64,000 nt of DNA. Source: Diphasiastrum complanatum (Eukaryota > Streptophyta > Lycopodiopsida > Lycopodiales > Lycopodiaceae). Below, piece after piece: positions 1 to 10,839 of this stretch (position 1 is the first letter of the stretch; the number at the start of each line of letters is the position of its first letter). A program made the translations under genes and the position numbers. Location: assembly GCA_029204225.1 (NCBI GenBank), contig CM055095.1, positions 55,085,612-55,149,611 of the forward strand, written 5' to 3'. The notes under the pieces were generated by a model. The model had not been told where the DNA came from, did no database searches, and worked only from the letters and a program-made list of their open reading frames with translations.

Positions 1-397
1 ATTTTGTTTGAAATTTCACACACACTTAAGATCTAAACGAATCAGTCTTATAGATCTGATCTAATGCTTCAAAGTGAATTGCTTCAATGACACAAATCAC
101 TATTTGATCATTAGCATTCAATAGATTGAACCTAGATCTAGACAATGCACTAAAGACCTTGAATTTTGGACTAATATGTACTTTTTGGGTCAAAAACACT
201 GATGGAAGTTAATTTGAAGGTTGTTGTACAGTTTCACACGTGTGGACAGTACTTCAGCAGCCCACAAATAGATCTTGACCAAAAAAAATGATGATACCTC
301 TCTCCTTGAACTTGCCCTCTCAAGTAAAACTCAAAAACAACACATTGTCAATGATTTCACAAGTACTATTAATAATTTAGATCACTCTTAGACTTGA
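1..397 (-). other. Leader region of a minus-strand copia element
   Basis: This stretch lies on the internal side of the primer-binding-like site at 398-408, so read on the minus strand it would be the untranslated leader of a copia element that runs off the left edge. No gag-like reading frame is visible. It contains one CACACGTGTG palindrome at 235-244. The assignment rests only on position next to the primer site. Confidence 0.4.
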
Positions 398-408
398 CTC
401 TGATACCA
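398..408 (-). other. tRNA-iMet primer binding site, minus strand
   Basis: The plus strand reads CTCTGATACCA, the complement of the TGGTATCAGAG primer site that plant copia elements use with the initiator methionine tRNA. It sits directly against the TG (409-410) that would end the 5' LTR of a minus-strand element. Confidence 0.7.
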
Positions 409-1250
409 TGTCAATTCTCAAAGAAAAAGGACAATTATGATTGTACTTATCAATCATTAAAAGTTATTGATTGCTTAATCCAAAGATCTATCAAGTTCTA
501 GGTGTTAGATCTTGATCTAGATGCTTTACACTATGATTTAAGAAAGAGCAATGGATCAAATGATTAAAAACATGAAAGAACGATCTCAGTACCAGTACGG
601 CCTGTTTACAGAGAGTAAAATGCACAAGCTTACAAATGCATTTCAATCATAAAAACTCAAGACAAATGTGAAAAATACAAGCAAGACTAGAATTTGCCAA
701 TGTCACATCAACTTCACATTGATTTGGTTGATCCCTTTATAGATCAAGTACATCCACAAGTTGTAAACTGTCCAACAAGCCTTCACACGTGTGAAGAGTG
801 CCTAGTCATCCAGATCCACCAATGGGAGCCATATGTACTCATTTCCCAAAGTTGACTATTCTCTTTGGCTAAAAAACAAAAAGCTAGTCTTCCACATTTA
901 TAGAAATATTCCCTATAAAATAGGATCTAATGGAATCTTCTTATCTTATCATCTAGAAGCTTATCCACACGTGTGAATGGTATCTTGACATGTGTGAGTA
1001 ATAACTCATTCACATGGAACTCCAATCTAGTTACATAAAGTTTGACCAATTTGACCGTTTTCAAGATTCTACTCAAAGGTCAATTTCACACTAGTGTAGA
1101 TCAAGCTAAAATCAATCTAACTCTATAAAAATGACTTATGTACATTCTTTCACACGTGGGAACAAACTCCACACGTGTGAAATCCTATCAAGATCAATCA
1201 ACTTGAGATCTACAAGAGGTACATCAAGTTCGAAGTGATATTTTTAACAC
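409..1250 (-). mobile_element. Copia LTR, minus strand, outer end uncertain
   Basis: The region outside the primer site at 398-408 is read as the 5' LTR of a minus-strand copia. It begins TGTCAATTC on the plus strand. It is AT-rich, has no long ORF and holds three exact CACACGTGTG palindromes (784-793 inside the 16-bp perfect palindrome CTTCACACGTGTGAAG at 781-796, 966-975 and 1170-1179) and one imperfect copy at 1151-1160. The far end is a guess because no second LTR copy is present. Confidence 0.45.
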
Positions 1251-1320
1251 GTTTGGTGACGTCGGTTTGCCAATGTAGAAAAAAAACAAAAAAGCCGAAG
1301 GTGCCTTAGTTTAAGACAAT

Positions 1321-1540
1321 GAAAAAGGCGAAGTTGCTCAAAAAATGGTTTTAAGGCATTCTGGGTTTAGTGTCGCATTTTTCGCAAAGAGGCGAAAAAG
1401 GCGAAGGTGCCCAAAAAATGGTTTTAAGACATTCTGGTTTAGTGTCGCATTTTTCGCAAAGAGTCGAAAAAGGCGAAGGTGGTCTAGAAATGGTTTTTAA
1501 GTAATTCTGGCGAGTGTGTCACTTTTTTCGTAAAGGCACG
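1321..1540. repeat. Tandem repeat, about three units of 72-73 bp
   Basis: Units start with GAAAAAGGCG at 1321 and 1394 and GAAAA at 1466. The first two units are almost identical; the third is more diverged. Each carries GCGAAAAAGGCGAAG and a TTTTTCGCAAAGA block. Similar GCGAA-rich runs occur in other LTR-like stretches of the window (20040-20340, 6700-6740), so this is probably part of a decayed LTR. Confidence 0.8.
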
Positions 1541-1709
1541 GAAAAAGGGCGAGGAAGGTAAAAAAGCAAAGGTGCCTTAAATCATTTTAGGGCATAAATG
1601 GGAAAACTTTAAAGCGAAAAATGTGAAGGTCCAAAATCATGTTGTCGGCCTTCTGTTTTCAAGATGCTCATTACTTAACGATTTTAAGGTTGAGCATAAG
1701 AAACCTAAC

Positions 1710-1710
<1 letters not shown>

Positions 1711-1790
<80 letters not shown>
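1711..1790. repeat. (TC)40 microsatellite
   Basis: Eighty bases of pure TC. It cuts the RNase H part of the minus-strand copia pseudogene right after the conserved EAEYVAAT motif, producing the Arg-Glu runs seen in the conceptual translation. Those low-complexity ORFs are artefacts, not genes. Confidence 0.97.
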
Positions 1791-1793
<3 letters not shown>

Positions 1794-4700
1794 GCTGCTA
1801 CATACTCTGCTTCACAGGATGACTGGGCTACAACGGTGTGCTTCTTGCTGACCCAGAGAACTGTTGCTCCTGACGCAATGGTGCATCCTCCTGAGATGTA
1901 TTTACAGTCGTGCTTGAGAGATGCCCAACTAGCATCGTTGTAGGATAGTATCCTGAGACCTGCACCACAACAATAACACAAGTCGTAGTCTCTCGTTAAT
2001 TGAAGATATTGTAGAATTCGCTTTGTAATATTCCAATGTGTCGAGCCTGGATTCAAGTAAAATTGGCTCATCCTGAATACTGCATAAGTAGTATCAGGAC
2101 GTGTGTTGTCTGCAAGATACATCAATGAACCTATCAGTCTCTTGTAAGGTGTGAGCTGCATCTATTCTCTCTCTACCTCGGTCTTTGGACAGTCTTCACT
2201 CGTCAGAACCGTCCCTGTATGCATTGGAGTGTTCGCTCTTTTGCAGTTCAGCATCCCAAAGTCTTGTAGGATCTTCTGGGTGTATCTGGATTGGTGAAGG
2301 CATAACTTACCTCCCTCATAGTCCCTTTCAATTTGCAAGCCCAGGTAACACCTGGCTTCTCCCAGATCCACTATCTCGAAATGTTTCGAGATGTCTATCT
2401 TCACCTCAGCAATTAGTTGTTCACTCCTACACAGTATCAGAGTGTCGTCCACATAAACAGCCACTATGATGATCTGCCCATCTGTAACTCTGACATACAC
2501 ATTGGAGTCAGCCAACAGAGGCTTGAATCCCAATGATTTCAGGGCTTGATCTTTCTTCTTGTACCATTGTTGGGCTGATTGCTTCAGACCATAGATGCTT
2601 ATGTGCATTCTGCATACATAGTCAGGAAGTGAATTCGAGACGAATCCTGGGGGTTGATCCATGTAGACCTCTTTGTCTAATTTGCCATGCAAGAAGGCTG
2701 TCTTCTAGACCACAATGTGGATCCTGAGATCATAAGCTGCTGCATATGCGAACAACAGACGTAGGGATGAATGCTTGATGATAGGAGAGAAGGTTTCAGA
2801 GTAATCAATACCGTATCTCTGAGAGAAACCCTTCGCTACAAGTCTTGCCTTGTATTCGTCACACTCCCGTCTGGTTCATATTTGAGTTTAAAAACCCACT
2901 TGCACTCTATAGTCTTCCGCTTAAGAGGTAATGGCTCCAACGTCCATACCTGGTTCTTCCTCATGGACTCCATCTCTTCGTTCATGGCTTGGATCCATTT
3001 GTCCTTTTCTGGACTCTCAATTGCCTCCTCAAATGTCTGTGGTTCGCCACTGAACCCGCAAAATTCTTTCGATGTGGAAGCTGAGCTGCCTGGCACAAAT
3101 CTTGCTGGCGCTCTTCGTGGCTTGTCGACCTTCTGGGTGATCCTCCCGAAATAGCTATGCCTTTGCCCTTGTCTGCTCTGCTCGGTCCGGAACCATCTCG
3201 GTTTACAGGAACTGCGGCGGCAGGTTGCCTCTCGAATCTTTCTTCGTCTGATTCGTCGCTCGAATGAGAGATGACTCAAAAATCTTCGTTTTTGTGTTTG
3301 TCCTCTGCTCCCTTTGGCGTTGGCGGCAGGTCATAGTACTGTCTCTCCAGAACTTTGTAGCTGACAGGATCTTCATTGGCCATTGTCTTGCTCTCGTCGA
3401 ATTCGACATCTCTCACTATTTTCATAGTGTTCGTGTCTGGCATGTAGATTCTGTAGTATGACGAATTATTGTCATAGTCTACTAGAAATCTTTGCTCGGA
3501 TTTTTCATCGAGCTTCTTGCAAAGCTTGTCAGAAATATGTGCATATGCTGCACATCCAAATATTCTGACGTGAGACAGGTTGGGCTTTCTACCCCACCAT
3601 AGCTCATGTGGTGTCGTGTGAGGAACACCAGATTTGTCTGTCCTGTTCTGGATGTAGGCAGCTGTAGCTACTACTTCAGCCCACAGTGCCCTTGGAGGCT
3701 TCGAGTATGCCATCATGCATCTGGCTGCTTCCATTAGGGTCCTGTTCTTTCGTTCAGCAACACCATCGTGCTGCAGTGTGTAGACTGCAGTCCTTATGTG
3801 AATGATACCACAATCATTGCAGAAGTCAGTGAAGTGATTCGAGATATATTTGTCACCTCAATCCGTTCTAATCTGCTTCACCTTGCTGCCTGTGCATCTC
3901 TCTGTCCAATTCACATATTCTATGAATTTATCGAGTGCTTTAGATTTATTCTGAATAAAGTACACTCTGACAAATTTACTGTAATCATCAATTAAGGTTA
4001 TAAAATATTTTGATCCTCCTACTAAGATCACGTTGAATGGTCCATAGATGTCAGAGTGCACCAACTCCAGAATCTTTGTCGTTCTGTCGGAGTCTTTGAC
4101 GAATGGTGTCCGTGACATCTTGCCCTTCAAGCATGCATCACAGGTGGTCGAACTGGTTGCATTCGGGATGCTGACCCCTGTTATTGCTCCATGATGACTT
4201 GTCTGGTACAGTGCCATCGAATTCATGTGGTAGAGTCTTCTGTGCCATAGAGTGTCTGGCGAGTCGTCATGGGTCTGATGCATTTGATCTTCGGGTAGGC
4301 GCACCTTCAGATGATACAGGTTGCCTTTCCTTCTTCCTTGAGTTATGAGAGTTTGCATGTTTTGTTGGAAAACGTCACACACATCCCTGCATCTACTATT
4401 CTTCTCATAGAGAGCAAGTCTTGCTACAGAGTTGGCACGAACAGAACGTCTTTGAGTCATCTGTCTCTTCCGTTGGTGTTGAGCCAGAGTGAAGCAATAC
4501 CGTTCACTTGATGTCTTGATCCATCTCCAAGAACTAGGAATCTTGAGGGATCTGCATCGAACATGATCGATTTAATAGATATTTCCGGATGAAATCCCAA
4601 GTCCAAGACCCATCCACAAACCCGACATTATTTGTCTTGATGTCACGAAGTGCGAGGTGGCTCCTGGATCTAGAATCACCTCATGTGTGCCAGACGTTGA

Positions 4701-5584
4701 TGCTGCACACAGGTCTTCACAGATATAGACGGTCGAATAATTTCTGTTCGTTCTTTCTTCGCCCATTTTCGAGCTCTCGGGCTCCTCGACATAGGATGAA
4801 CTATTGCTGTTCTCCTGTCTATTTTGTGCTAGTTTGTTCATTGGGTTCTGGCGGCAATCCATGGCTGCATGACCCTTCTTGTGGCAATGGATACACTCAA
4901 TCTTGGGATTGAGCCAGCAGGTATTTACAGTGTGCTTGTCTCTTTTGCATCTCATGTTGGTCTTCTTGTCTGCATCTTGTCGTTTTGACCTCCCTTTGGT
5001 CTTCCAGTTGCTCTTGCTGGTCCCCTCTGCTTGCTGGTCACGATCCTGCCTCTGATTCGACTCCCTCTTAGGCTTGAATTGCTTCTTGGGTTTTTCTTTG
5101 TTGCCATAGAGGGCCTGTTAGAACCATCCTTGTAATCAAGGTGTTCTCTGGCCTCGACTTCCTCTCGAATCTCGACAATCGCCTTTTCGAGGTCAATGGT
5201 AGGATCTTTCGCGAGCAAGGTCCGTGTTATCTGGAATGATCTAGGTAGGGCTCTCAACAAGTATGTGAGTTGCTTCTCAGTTGACAGTGCGTTTTCTGCT
5301 CCTGAGTTGTGTAGTGACAGAAACAGATCCTTCATTTTTCTCACGAAGGATGTGAGGTCTTTTTCGTCCCACTGCAGATTCGTCAGCTGATCTTCCAGCA
5401 TCATAATCTGACTTCTTGATTTCATCTGAAATCTTGTGAGCAGTGCATTCCACATCTCCTTGGCTTTGGAGAGTGTAGCCAGGTCAAGTGTAAGGCTATC
5501 TTCGATGGAAGATGATAGCAAGGCTACTGCCTTGTCATTTTTCTCCCTCCATTCGCGTAGCTCTTTGCCTGTTGTCTTAGGCAT
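1791..5584 (-). pseudogene. Decayed copia gag-pol, minus strand
   Basis: A full copia order can be followed on the minus strand. Gag (UBN2-like) is at 5584-4960. A zinc knuckle CIHCHKKGHAAMDC lies near 4880. The protease core reads DPGATSH instead of DSGATSH, so the residue after the catalytic Asp is changed. GAG-pre-integrase and integrase start at 4460-3858 (LVHSDIYGPF carries the first catalytic Asp). Integrase continues at 3734-3276 (GVAERKNRT upstream, then FGCAAYAHI). Reverse transcriptase is at 3200-2162 (AVYVDDTLI at about 2450) and RNase H at 2161-1791 (SSCEAEYVAA). Several frameshifts and stops separate these blocks, and RNase H is truncated by the (TC)40 tract. Family, order and strand are clear; the copy cannot make a polyprotein. 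Confidence 0.92.
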
Positions 5585-5828
5585 TTCTTCTGTGCCATCT
5601 ACCCAGGGAAAGAGTCTTTCACCCTTGAGTATTAATGATGTCTTGACTTTCTAGGCTAGAAAGTTAGTTCCTGAAGAATCGAGTATGGTGCAGATCTTGC
5701 TCTACATACTGCTGATTGAAGCCATTGCTTCTTGAAGTTTGGTTCTTATTGATGGTTGATTGTCTAAATGCTTGGCCTCCTGGATCTGCTAGCTTCTTGG
5801 CTATGTCATAATATGACAGGGTGACCGG
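5585..5828 (-). other. Leader of the minus-strand copia
   Basis: This lies between the primer site and the first gag codons. On the minus strand it reads through the usual copia N-terminal region but is broken; the 94-residue ORF at 5664-5948 crosses the primer site and LTR and is therefore not a gene. Confidence 0.5.
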
Positions 5829-5840
5829 GCTCTGATACCA
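5829..5840 (-). other. tRNA-iMet primer binding site of the 1.8-5.6 kb copia
   Basis: GCTCTGATACCA on the plus strand is the exact complement of TGGTATCAGAGC. It sits about 250 bp upstream of gag in minus-strand sense, as expected for the element at 1791-5584. Only about 20 bp of LTR follow (5842-5863) before a different LTR begins. Confidence 0.85.
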
Positions 5841-5863
5841 CTGAAGAATCGTGATATGCCCTG

Positions 5864-6662
5864 TGTGAAAAATGCAAAAATAAGCTTGGTAGAGGCCAAA
5901 AATCATGTATATAGGATGATTACACATGTGTGGAGCCTGTTTCCACATGTGAAAATAGTGTACTTGTCATGTACCATAATCATATAGGTTGTACATATAA
6001 TTTAATTCAAGTTCTAGTGGCTAAAAAGGCCAAAAACTGGTTTCCAAGACATATGACACATGGCATCAATCTATTGATTGCATGAGCCACATCCTTTGAT
6101 TAGGTGTCATATCACATGTGTAGAGGACAGCTCACATGTGTGGAATAAGATGAAGTAAGCGAATTTTGACTTCTAGAAGATTTCCAGGTAGATCTCCATA
6201 TAGAAGGAAAATGGACCAAAAGTGCTCAAAATATAAGGTTTTGTCCAAGTGTTAGTTTTGCATGATGAATCATCATATGACAAAGCACCTTCACACATGT
6301 GGGATCAAAGGGATGATCAGTACCATGAGCCATAATCAATGTGAGACACCAATCTTGGTTTTGGAAGCAATTTTGAGTGATTCTCCCCATTTGTCTACAT
6401 TTGTTTTGATTGTTTTGAGGTTCTATCAATGTGGACTTGATTTTCAGGTTGGAGTCCATACTCAGACAGTGTTTCACACGTGTGAAACCATAAAGTACAC
6501 TTACCTTCAATTAATGATTGTCCTTGTTAGGATTTTGTGTCTAGAATTGATCTAGATTGATCTTAATCTCAAGTAGATTGATAGATCAAGTAATCTGACA
6601 ACCAATCCCTCTTGAGGATCAGATTAGGATCCACTCTTGGTCCTTTTTGTACTTTTTTCACA
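5864..6662 (+). mobile_element. Solo LTR of the TGTGAA...TTCACA copia group
   Basis: The segment begins TGTGAAAAATG and ends TTTTTTCACA, near-perfect inverted ends that match those of the intact copia at 54960-60801 (TGTGAAAAATTG / TTTTTCACA). No gag or pol lies beside it, so it behaves as a solo LTR of about 800 bp. The flanks CCCTG (5859-5863) and CTCTG (6663-6667) differ by one base and may be a decayed target duplication. It contains an 18-bp perfect palindrome GTTTCACACGTGTGAAAC at 6471-6488, 178 bp from its 3' end, the same place as in related LTRs. Confidence 0.7.
6471..6488. promoter_or_regulatory. 18-bp perfect palindrome with CACGTG core
   Basis: GTTTCACACGTGTGAAAC is identical to its own reverse complement and contains the plant G-box core CACGTG. 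It lies in the solo LTR at the position shared by related LTRs in the window. Binding by bHLH or bZIP factors is an inference from the motif only. Confidence 0.6.
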
Positions 6663-6673
6663 CTCTGATACCA
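6663..6673 (-). other. Second tRNA-iMet primer site, minus strand
   Basis: CTCTGATACCA directly follows the solo LTR. It is followed by CGAAGAGAAC, which resembles the GAAGAATCGT that follows the primer site at 5829-5840, so both come from related minus-strand copia 5' ends. Confidence 0.7.
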
Positions 6674-6674
6674 C

Positions 6675-7800
6675 CGAAGAGAACTAGAAGAATAATTCGC
6701 AAAACTGTCGCGATGGCGAAACTTTCGCAAAGGCGAAACAGTCACAACTCTCTTACAAGACTCGGATGGAGTTCAGATATGATCGCTGGGCACTGCCAGC
6801 TAAATCGCTCTTATAGTCCTCCAGAGTGTAGTCAGTCACTACTGATCTACGTTTATACAATTAATACAACATTTTACAAATTTCAAACAAGGTGTGAAAT
6901 TCAGATTGAACAAGAAAAGCTTAGATAGAGAACATATCAGCATAAGCATTCAACATTTGAGATCATGCACACAAGAAAGTAATCTCTATTGATTCTCTCT
7001 GATTTCTTCAAGGCACTGCATGCGAATCCACGCAGTGCGCTGGCGTGAGAGAAAACACGGTTCTCTCACGAATGGTATTTTCGCTTCACTAGCGGACAAT
7101 GGATCTTCTGATCCTAGACAGAATGTCTTCTCGCACGCAAGCAGGGCTTTTGTTTGTGCTCGTCTTGATTGCTTACTAGCATCAGACTGCTGCACTCTTG
7201 TGTCCTTACTTTGGTTACACACTGTGTATCCCATACTGATATATGTCAAGTATTATTCGGTAAGTACAGTCTCTCTATGCAAATCTAAGATTAGAGTGAT
7301 TTACCATCTACAACTAACCAGAGAATTACAAGAGTGGCAGTTTAGCCACAACCTAAGGAGTATCTACTGACATCATGCCATAAGCTCAGATCTCTGTATG
7401 TCTGGGTACTTGAGTGCTCTCTGATGGTACTCTTTGGAGCGTTAGGACCAAACGGCTTTCGCGACATTTTTTTTTTGTGTCGTGTTGTTGGTTTTGTTTC
7501 CACCGTTGGTTTCGTTTAGCTCGTCTGCCTTTCTCTCGTGTTGGACTGCAAGGGAGTCTCGTTCGTGGATCGTTCGTGTTCGTGAACCGTTGGTCTTCGT
7601 CTTCGTTGACTTTCGTATTCGCAAAACTCTTCGTGTTTCGTGTCTTGAGATGTTCGAGTTCGCGAACATGTTCGTCAGGCGAGGGGCTGAAAGTTAGCAA
7701 AGCTTTGTAATCAGGAACATTTTGTTCCTTCACTGCAAAGGATAGTAATAGCTGGCCGAGCAATTTACAGAGCAAGATTTGGTGAAAAATTGAGAAAATT
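6675..7800 (-). mobile_element. Copia 5' LTR, minus strand
   Basis: The sequence outside the primer site at 6663-6673 is read as a 5' LTR. Part of it (about 6765-6835) matches, in inverted orientation, 51230-51300, including a shared GATCGCTGG block and a shared CACTGCCAGCT block. GCGAAA/TTTCGC-rich runs near 6700-6740 and TTCGT-rich runs at 7440-7690 are typical of this LTR family. The outer boundary is not defined. Confidence 0.5.
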
Positions 7801-8054
7801 GTGAATTTCTCATATTCGATAAGGTTTCAAGACTTTCCTCGAAAAGTGTGGCTATTTACAACAAAATCCTCACCAGATTAGTTGTCGTCAGTCCCATCAA
7901 AATGACAAGACTAGGATGACCTCAGAGAGGTTGAATCTATGAGAAAAATCTCAGAGTGAGGTTGAGAATTTCTTGAGAAAGTCCTATGAAGCATTTAATA
8001 TCAAGAAACAATAATTTTCTGAAAAAACCAATTTTGTGCATTTGATTCTCAAGT
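7801..8054. other. No gene seen
   Basis: AT-rich sequence between an LTR and the inverted duplication. Nothing coding or repetitive was recognised. Confidence 0.5.
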
Positions 8055-9905
8055 AAATCATGTTCTAATAATCTCCTCTAGGTTGCAGAGCTAGGGCATA
8101 GCCAGCTACATGATTAGATGGGATAAAAAATGCTCCAGAATTTCACGAGAACGAGGACAAATCATTGAAAAACAGACTAGCAAATCATGAAAACATGGAG
8201 AAGAGGCCACTGGCCAACACGTGCGAAGAAGAGGACATAGCATCTTGAAGGTTGTAGTGGTTGCAGAGCATCAAGTCGATGCACAAGAGTTGGATCATGG
8301 ATATGGAAGATTAATTGTACAAGGAGAAGGTCGTCAAATCATTGGCAGTTCACAGGATGGAGCCAAAAGGTGGGACTTGAAGTTTGAAGAAATTTTTTTA
8401 AAAAACTTTAATAAAAGAACCTAACTTGTAGAATGGACAATTCTTCGTTAAAAAAACTTTATAGTGAGTGGCAAAGGGTTTAACTATAGCCTTTTTGCCA
8501 TTCTTGGGCCAAATGGAACTCTGAAAAATACTGCATAGAGCCGATGAATAGAGTATCATCACTGAGTAGGGAAAAATGCATTTCGGAGCTGTTTTATCAC
8601 CCTTCAAGGGGTTGGAGTGCGGGTGACCTAGTCATAGGCTATTTTTGTTGTTTTAGTGCCATAAGTCCAAATTTTGGCTGGTGTTTTTTACAGTAGGGTC
8701 TTACAATGAAGCATTATCGCATCAAAATCATGTTTTCTTACTTCTTTGAAAGCGGTAAATGTGGAATGAAGGTGAATGGGGGTTGATGGAGGGAGTTAGT
8801 ATTGGCGATGGAATTGCAATTTGGCATCATGACAATTTTGAGAGGGTGAGCAATCACAGGTGAGATAGAGGTATGGTATGGTATTCTCATAATTAGGTTC
8901 AATTTTTGGAGTTCAAACTGACCAATTTCGGGTGACATTTGGAAGGAGGCTCTCATAGGCAAAATCGTCGGCAGGCGGCAATGACGCACGCATTTTCAAC
9001 TTGAGGATTTCTCGTTCAAGGGAGAGATCAACACTAGCTTGGAGATACACACATTTGGTGGTCACAAGTGATAGAAATATGTGGTGATGCTAGTTGGAAG
9101 CCATTGATTTAGATAAACATGAGATCTTTTGAAATGGGTCAAAATCTTTAAAAAAATGACCATTTAGTAGTTTTGTAAATTTTTCCCAAAAACATGTCTT
9201 TGTGTGGAAAAATTCTCAAATTTCACAAAAATATATAATACAAAAACATGCATTTTGACTCAAAAAATAGTATGCCATATTCTAAAGAATTAAACTTTTC
9301 AATAAAAAGCAGAAAATCAAAAATTCCTATATGTAAACAAAATACATGAATATTTAGCATTTTTAATAATCTGTATTAATTTTTTACAAATAACTCATAG
9401 AATAGATTGAAAGCATTACATAAGAAATCCACAAAATTTTAAAAAAACACCGAAAATATTTTTGATTTCTTCATCAAATCCACAGGTAGATTCTCATCTG
9501 AGTCACCATCCATTGCAGACAAAAAAAATTTGCATTGTGACTTTGCTTTATTGTTGTAGTTGAGGATGGTAGACACGTAAACCCAAAATGTTCTTATAAA
9601 ATTGATATTGTTGACTTTCATAGATGATTCTTCATTGTCAACTCAAAATTAAAAGCAAGCACATCCACATCTTCAAGATTTATATCATCAACTCATGGTC
9701 GAACGTCTTCTTTTGCCCTTTGGATCTAACTACAACATTTCTAATTCATAGCTTCCTAAGAAAGCATTTGTTGAAGTGGTATGCATCCAATGAACACGTG
9801 CAATTTTCAACCCCTTGTTGCTTTGAATGAAGCCAAGCACTTTAGCAATCCAAAATGGATGATTTTCACTATTTCTCAAAGCTAAAAATGCAATGAGGCT
9901 CACCT
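8055..9905. repeat. Inverted duplication, arm 1 (without insertion)
   Basis: This 1.85-kb stretch matches, on the opposite strand, 54135-54959 joined to 60805-61818. The outer ends coincide with about 61818 and 54135. Within arm 1 the sequence is continuous near 9062-9069, exactly where arm 2 is split by the intact copia, so arm 1 preserves the empty insertion site. Short ORFs (for example 8738-8989 minus, matching 60736-61032 plus) are partly conserved between arms but resemble no known family. Confidence 0.85.
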
Positions 9906-10792
9906 TCAACTTTCTAAGGGCACCTTAAACTTGTTTAGGGGACCTTCGGTTTTTTCACAAAATCCTGAAGAGAGAGAAAAATGTCGAAGGTTGTTTATTT
10001 TGAACGAGGTACGTTCCCAAGTCACTTCCCAAAATTTGCGAAGTGAGAGAATTTGCGACGTCCTCATCCGCGTCAACGATCCTGATTTGTTGACCGTATA
10101 TACTATGTATAGTTGTCACAAAAGCCATATACTTCCAAGTACAACGGCTTTCCTAATTAGGTGACAAACATTCAATGTAATTAATACACGGATGAAATCT
10201 ATAAATAGATCATCCAAGCATAGACTATTGGTTGCTCCGTCCATGAGACGTATTATTTGAGCCTCCCAGTTACGTCGTCAATTTTTGTTGTAATTGCTAT
10301 TTGTATTGTACTTCAGTGTAATATAGCAGCAACGCATTTTTATCTGTGTACAACGTAGATGAATGCTTGTTTTGATTGAATGCACTTTCATCGCTGTTTG
10401 ATGGCACTTGTTTACTCACTCTGATCAAAACACGGACGTCTACGACTCCTCAGTTTTAGATCAGACGATGGCTGTCTTTGACGCCTGAGGAACTCGCGTA
10501 CTGCTCTTCCATTTGTTTCAAAACTAGACTTCACATTGAATCTGATTTCTAGTAATACCATACACGAACCATTTTTAATCTCTTCGGTGGATTGTACTCT
10601 TGTTTTTAGATTATAAATTAATTTTTAAAATCCTATTGAGCAATTAGAACACCTAAGGCTGTGATTACATTTAGTATAAGCTTTCTATTAGACTGTTTTT
10701 GCATCTAGTAGGTGATTGTAATGGGAGAGCTGTTCTGCAATATTCTTGCGCTCTTCTCCATTCACGTTCTTCTATCTCCATCGCCCCCATCA
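9906..10792 (+). mobile_element. Copia 5' LTR, start uncertain
   Basis: The 3' end is defined by CCATCA (10787-10792) three bases before an exact primer site. A TATA box TATAAATAG lies at 10200-10208, about 590 bp before the LTR end. The upstream limit is either just after the inverted duplication (about 9906) or a TG near 10089. The 9960-10080 part carries a GAAGTGAGAGAA/TGCGAC motif also present at 20311-20334 in another LTR. Confidence 0.5.
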
Positions 10793-10795
10793 GAT

Positions 10796-10807
10796 TGGTA
10801 TCAGAGC
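10796..10807 (+). other. tRNA-iMet primer binding site
   Basis: Exact TGGTATCAGAGC, followed 33 bp later by the ATG of a copia gag at 10840. Confidence 0.92.
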
Positions 10808-10839
10808 ATAGCTCATATAAACCGAGAGATTAAATTTGT

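Noticed and set aside
1321-1540. CRISPR-like array
   Set aside because: Only three diverging direct units without distinct spacers, in a plant LTR.
1623-2161. ORFs of Leu-Ser or Arg-Glu runs over the (TC)40 tract
   Set aside because: Translation of a microsatellite; the real signal is a copia RNase H on the minus strand.
7386-7775. Overlapping ORFs of 70-129 codons on both strands
   Set aside because: They lie in TTCG-rich LTR sequence, lack family features and overlap in several frames.
8221-8989. Short ORFs in the inverted duplication as host genes
   Set aside because: The two arms do not keep the same open frames; only part of one frame is shared.
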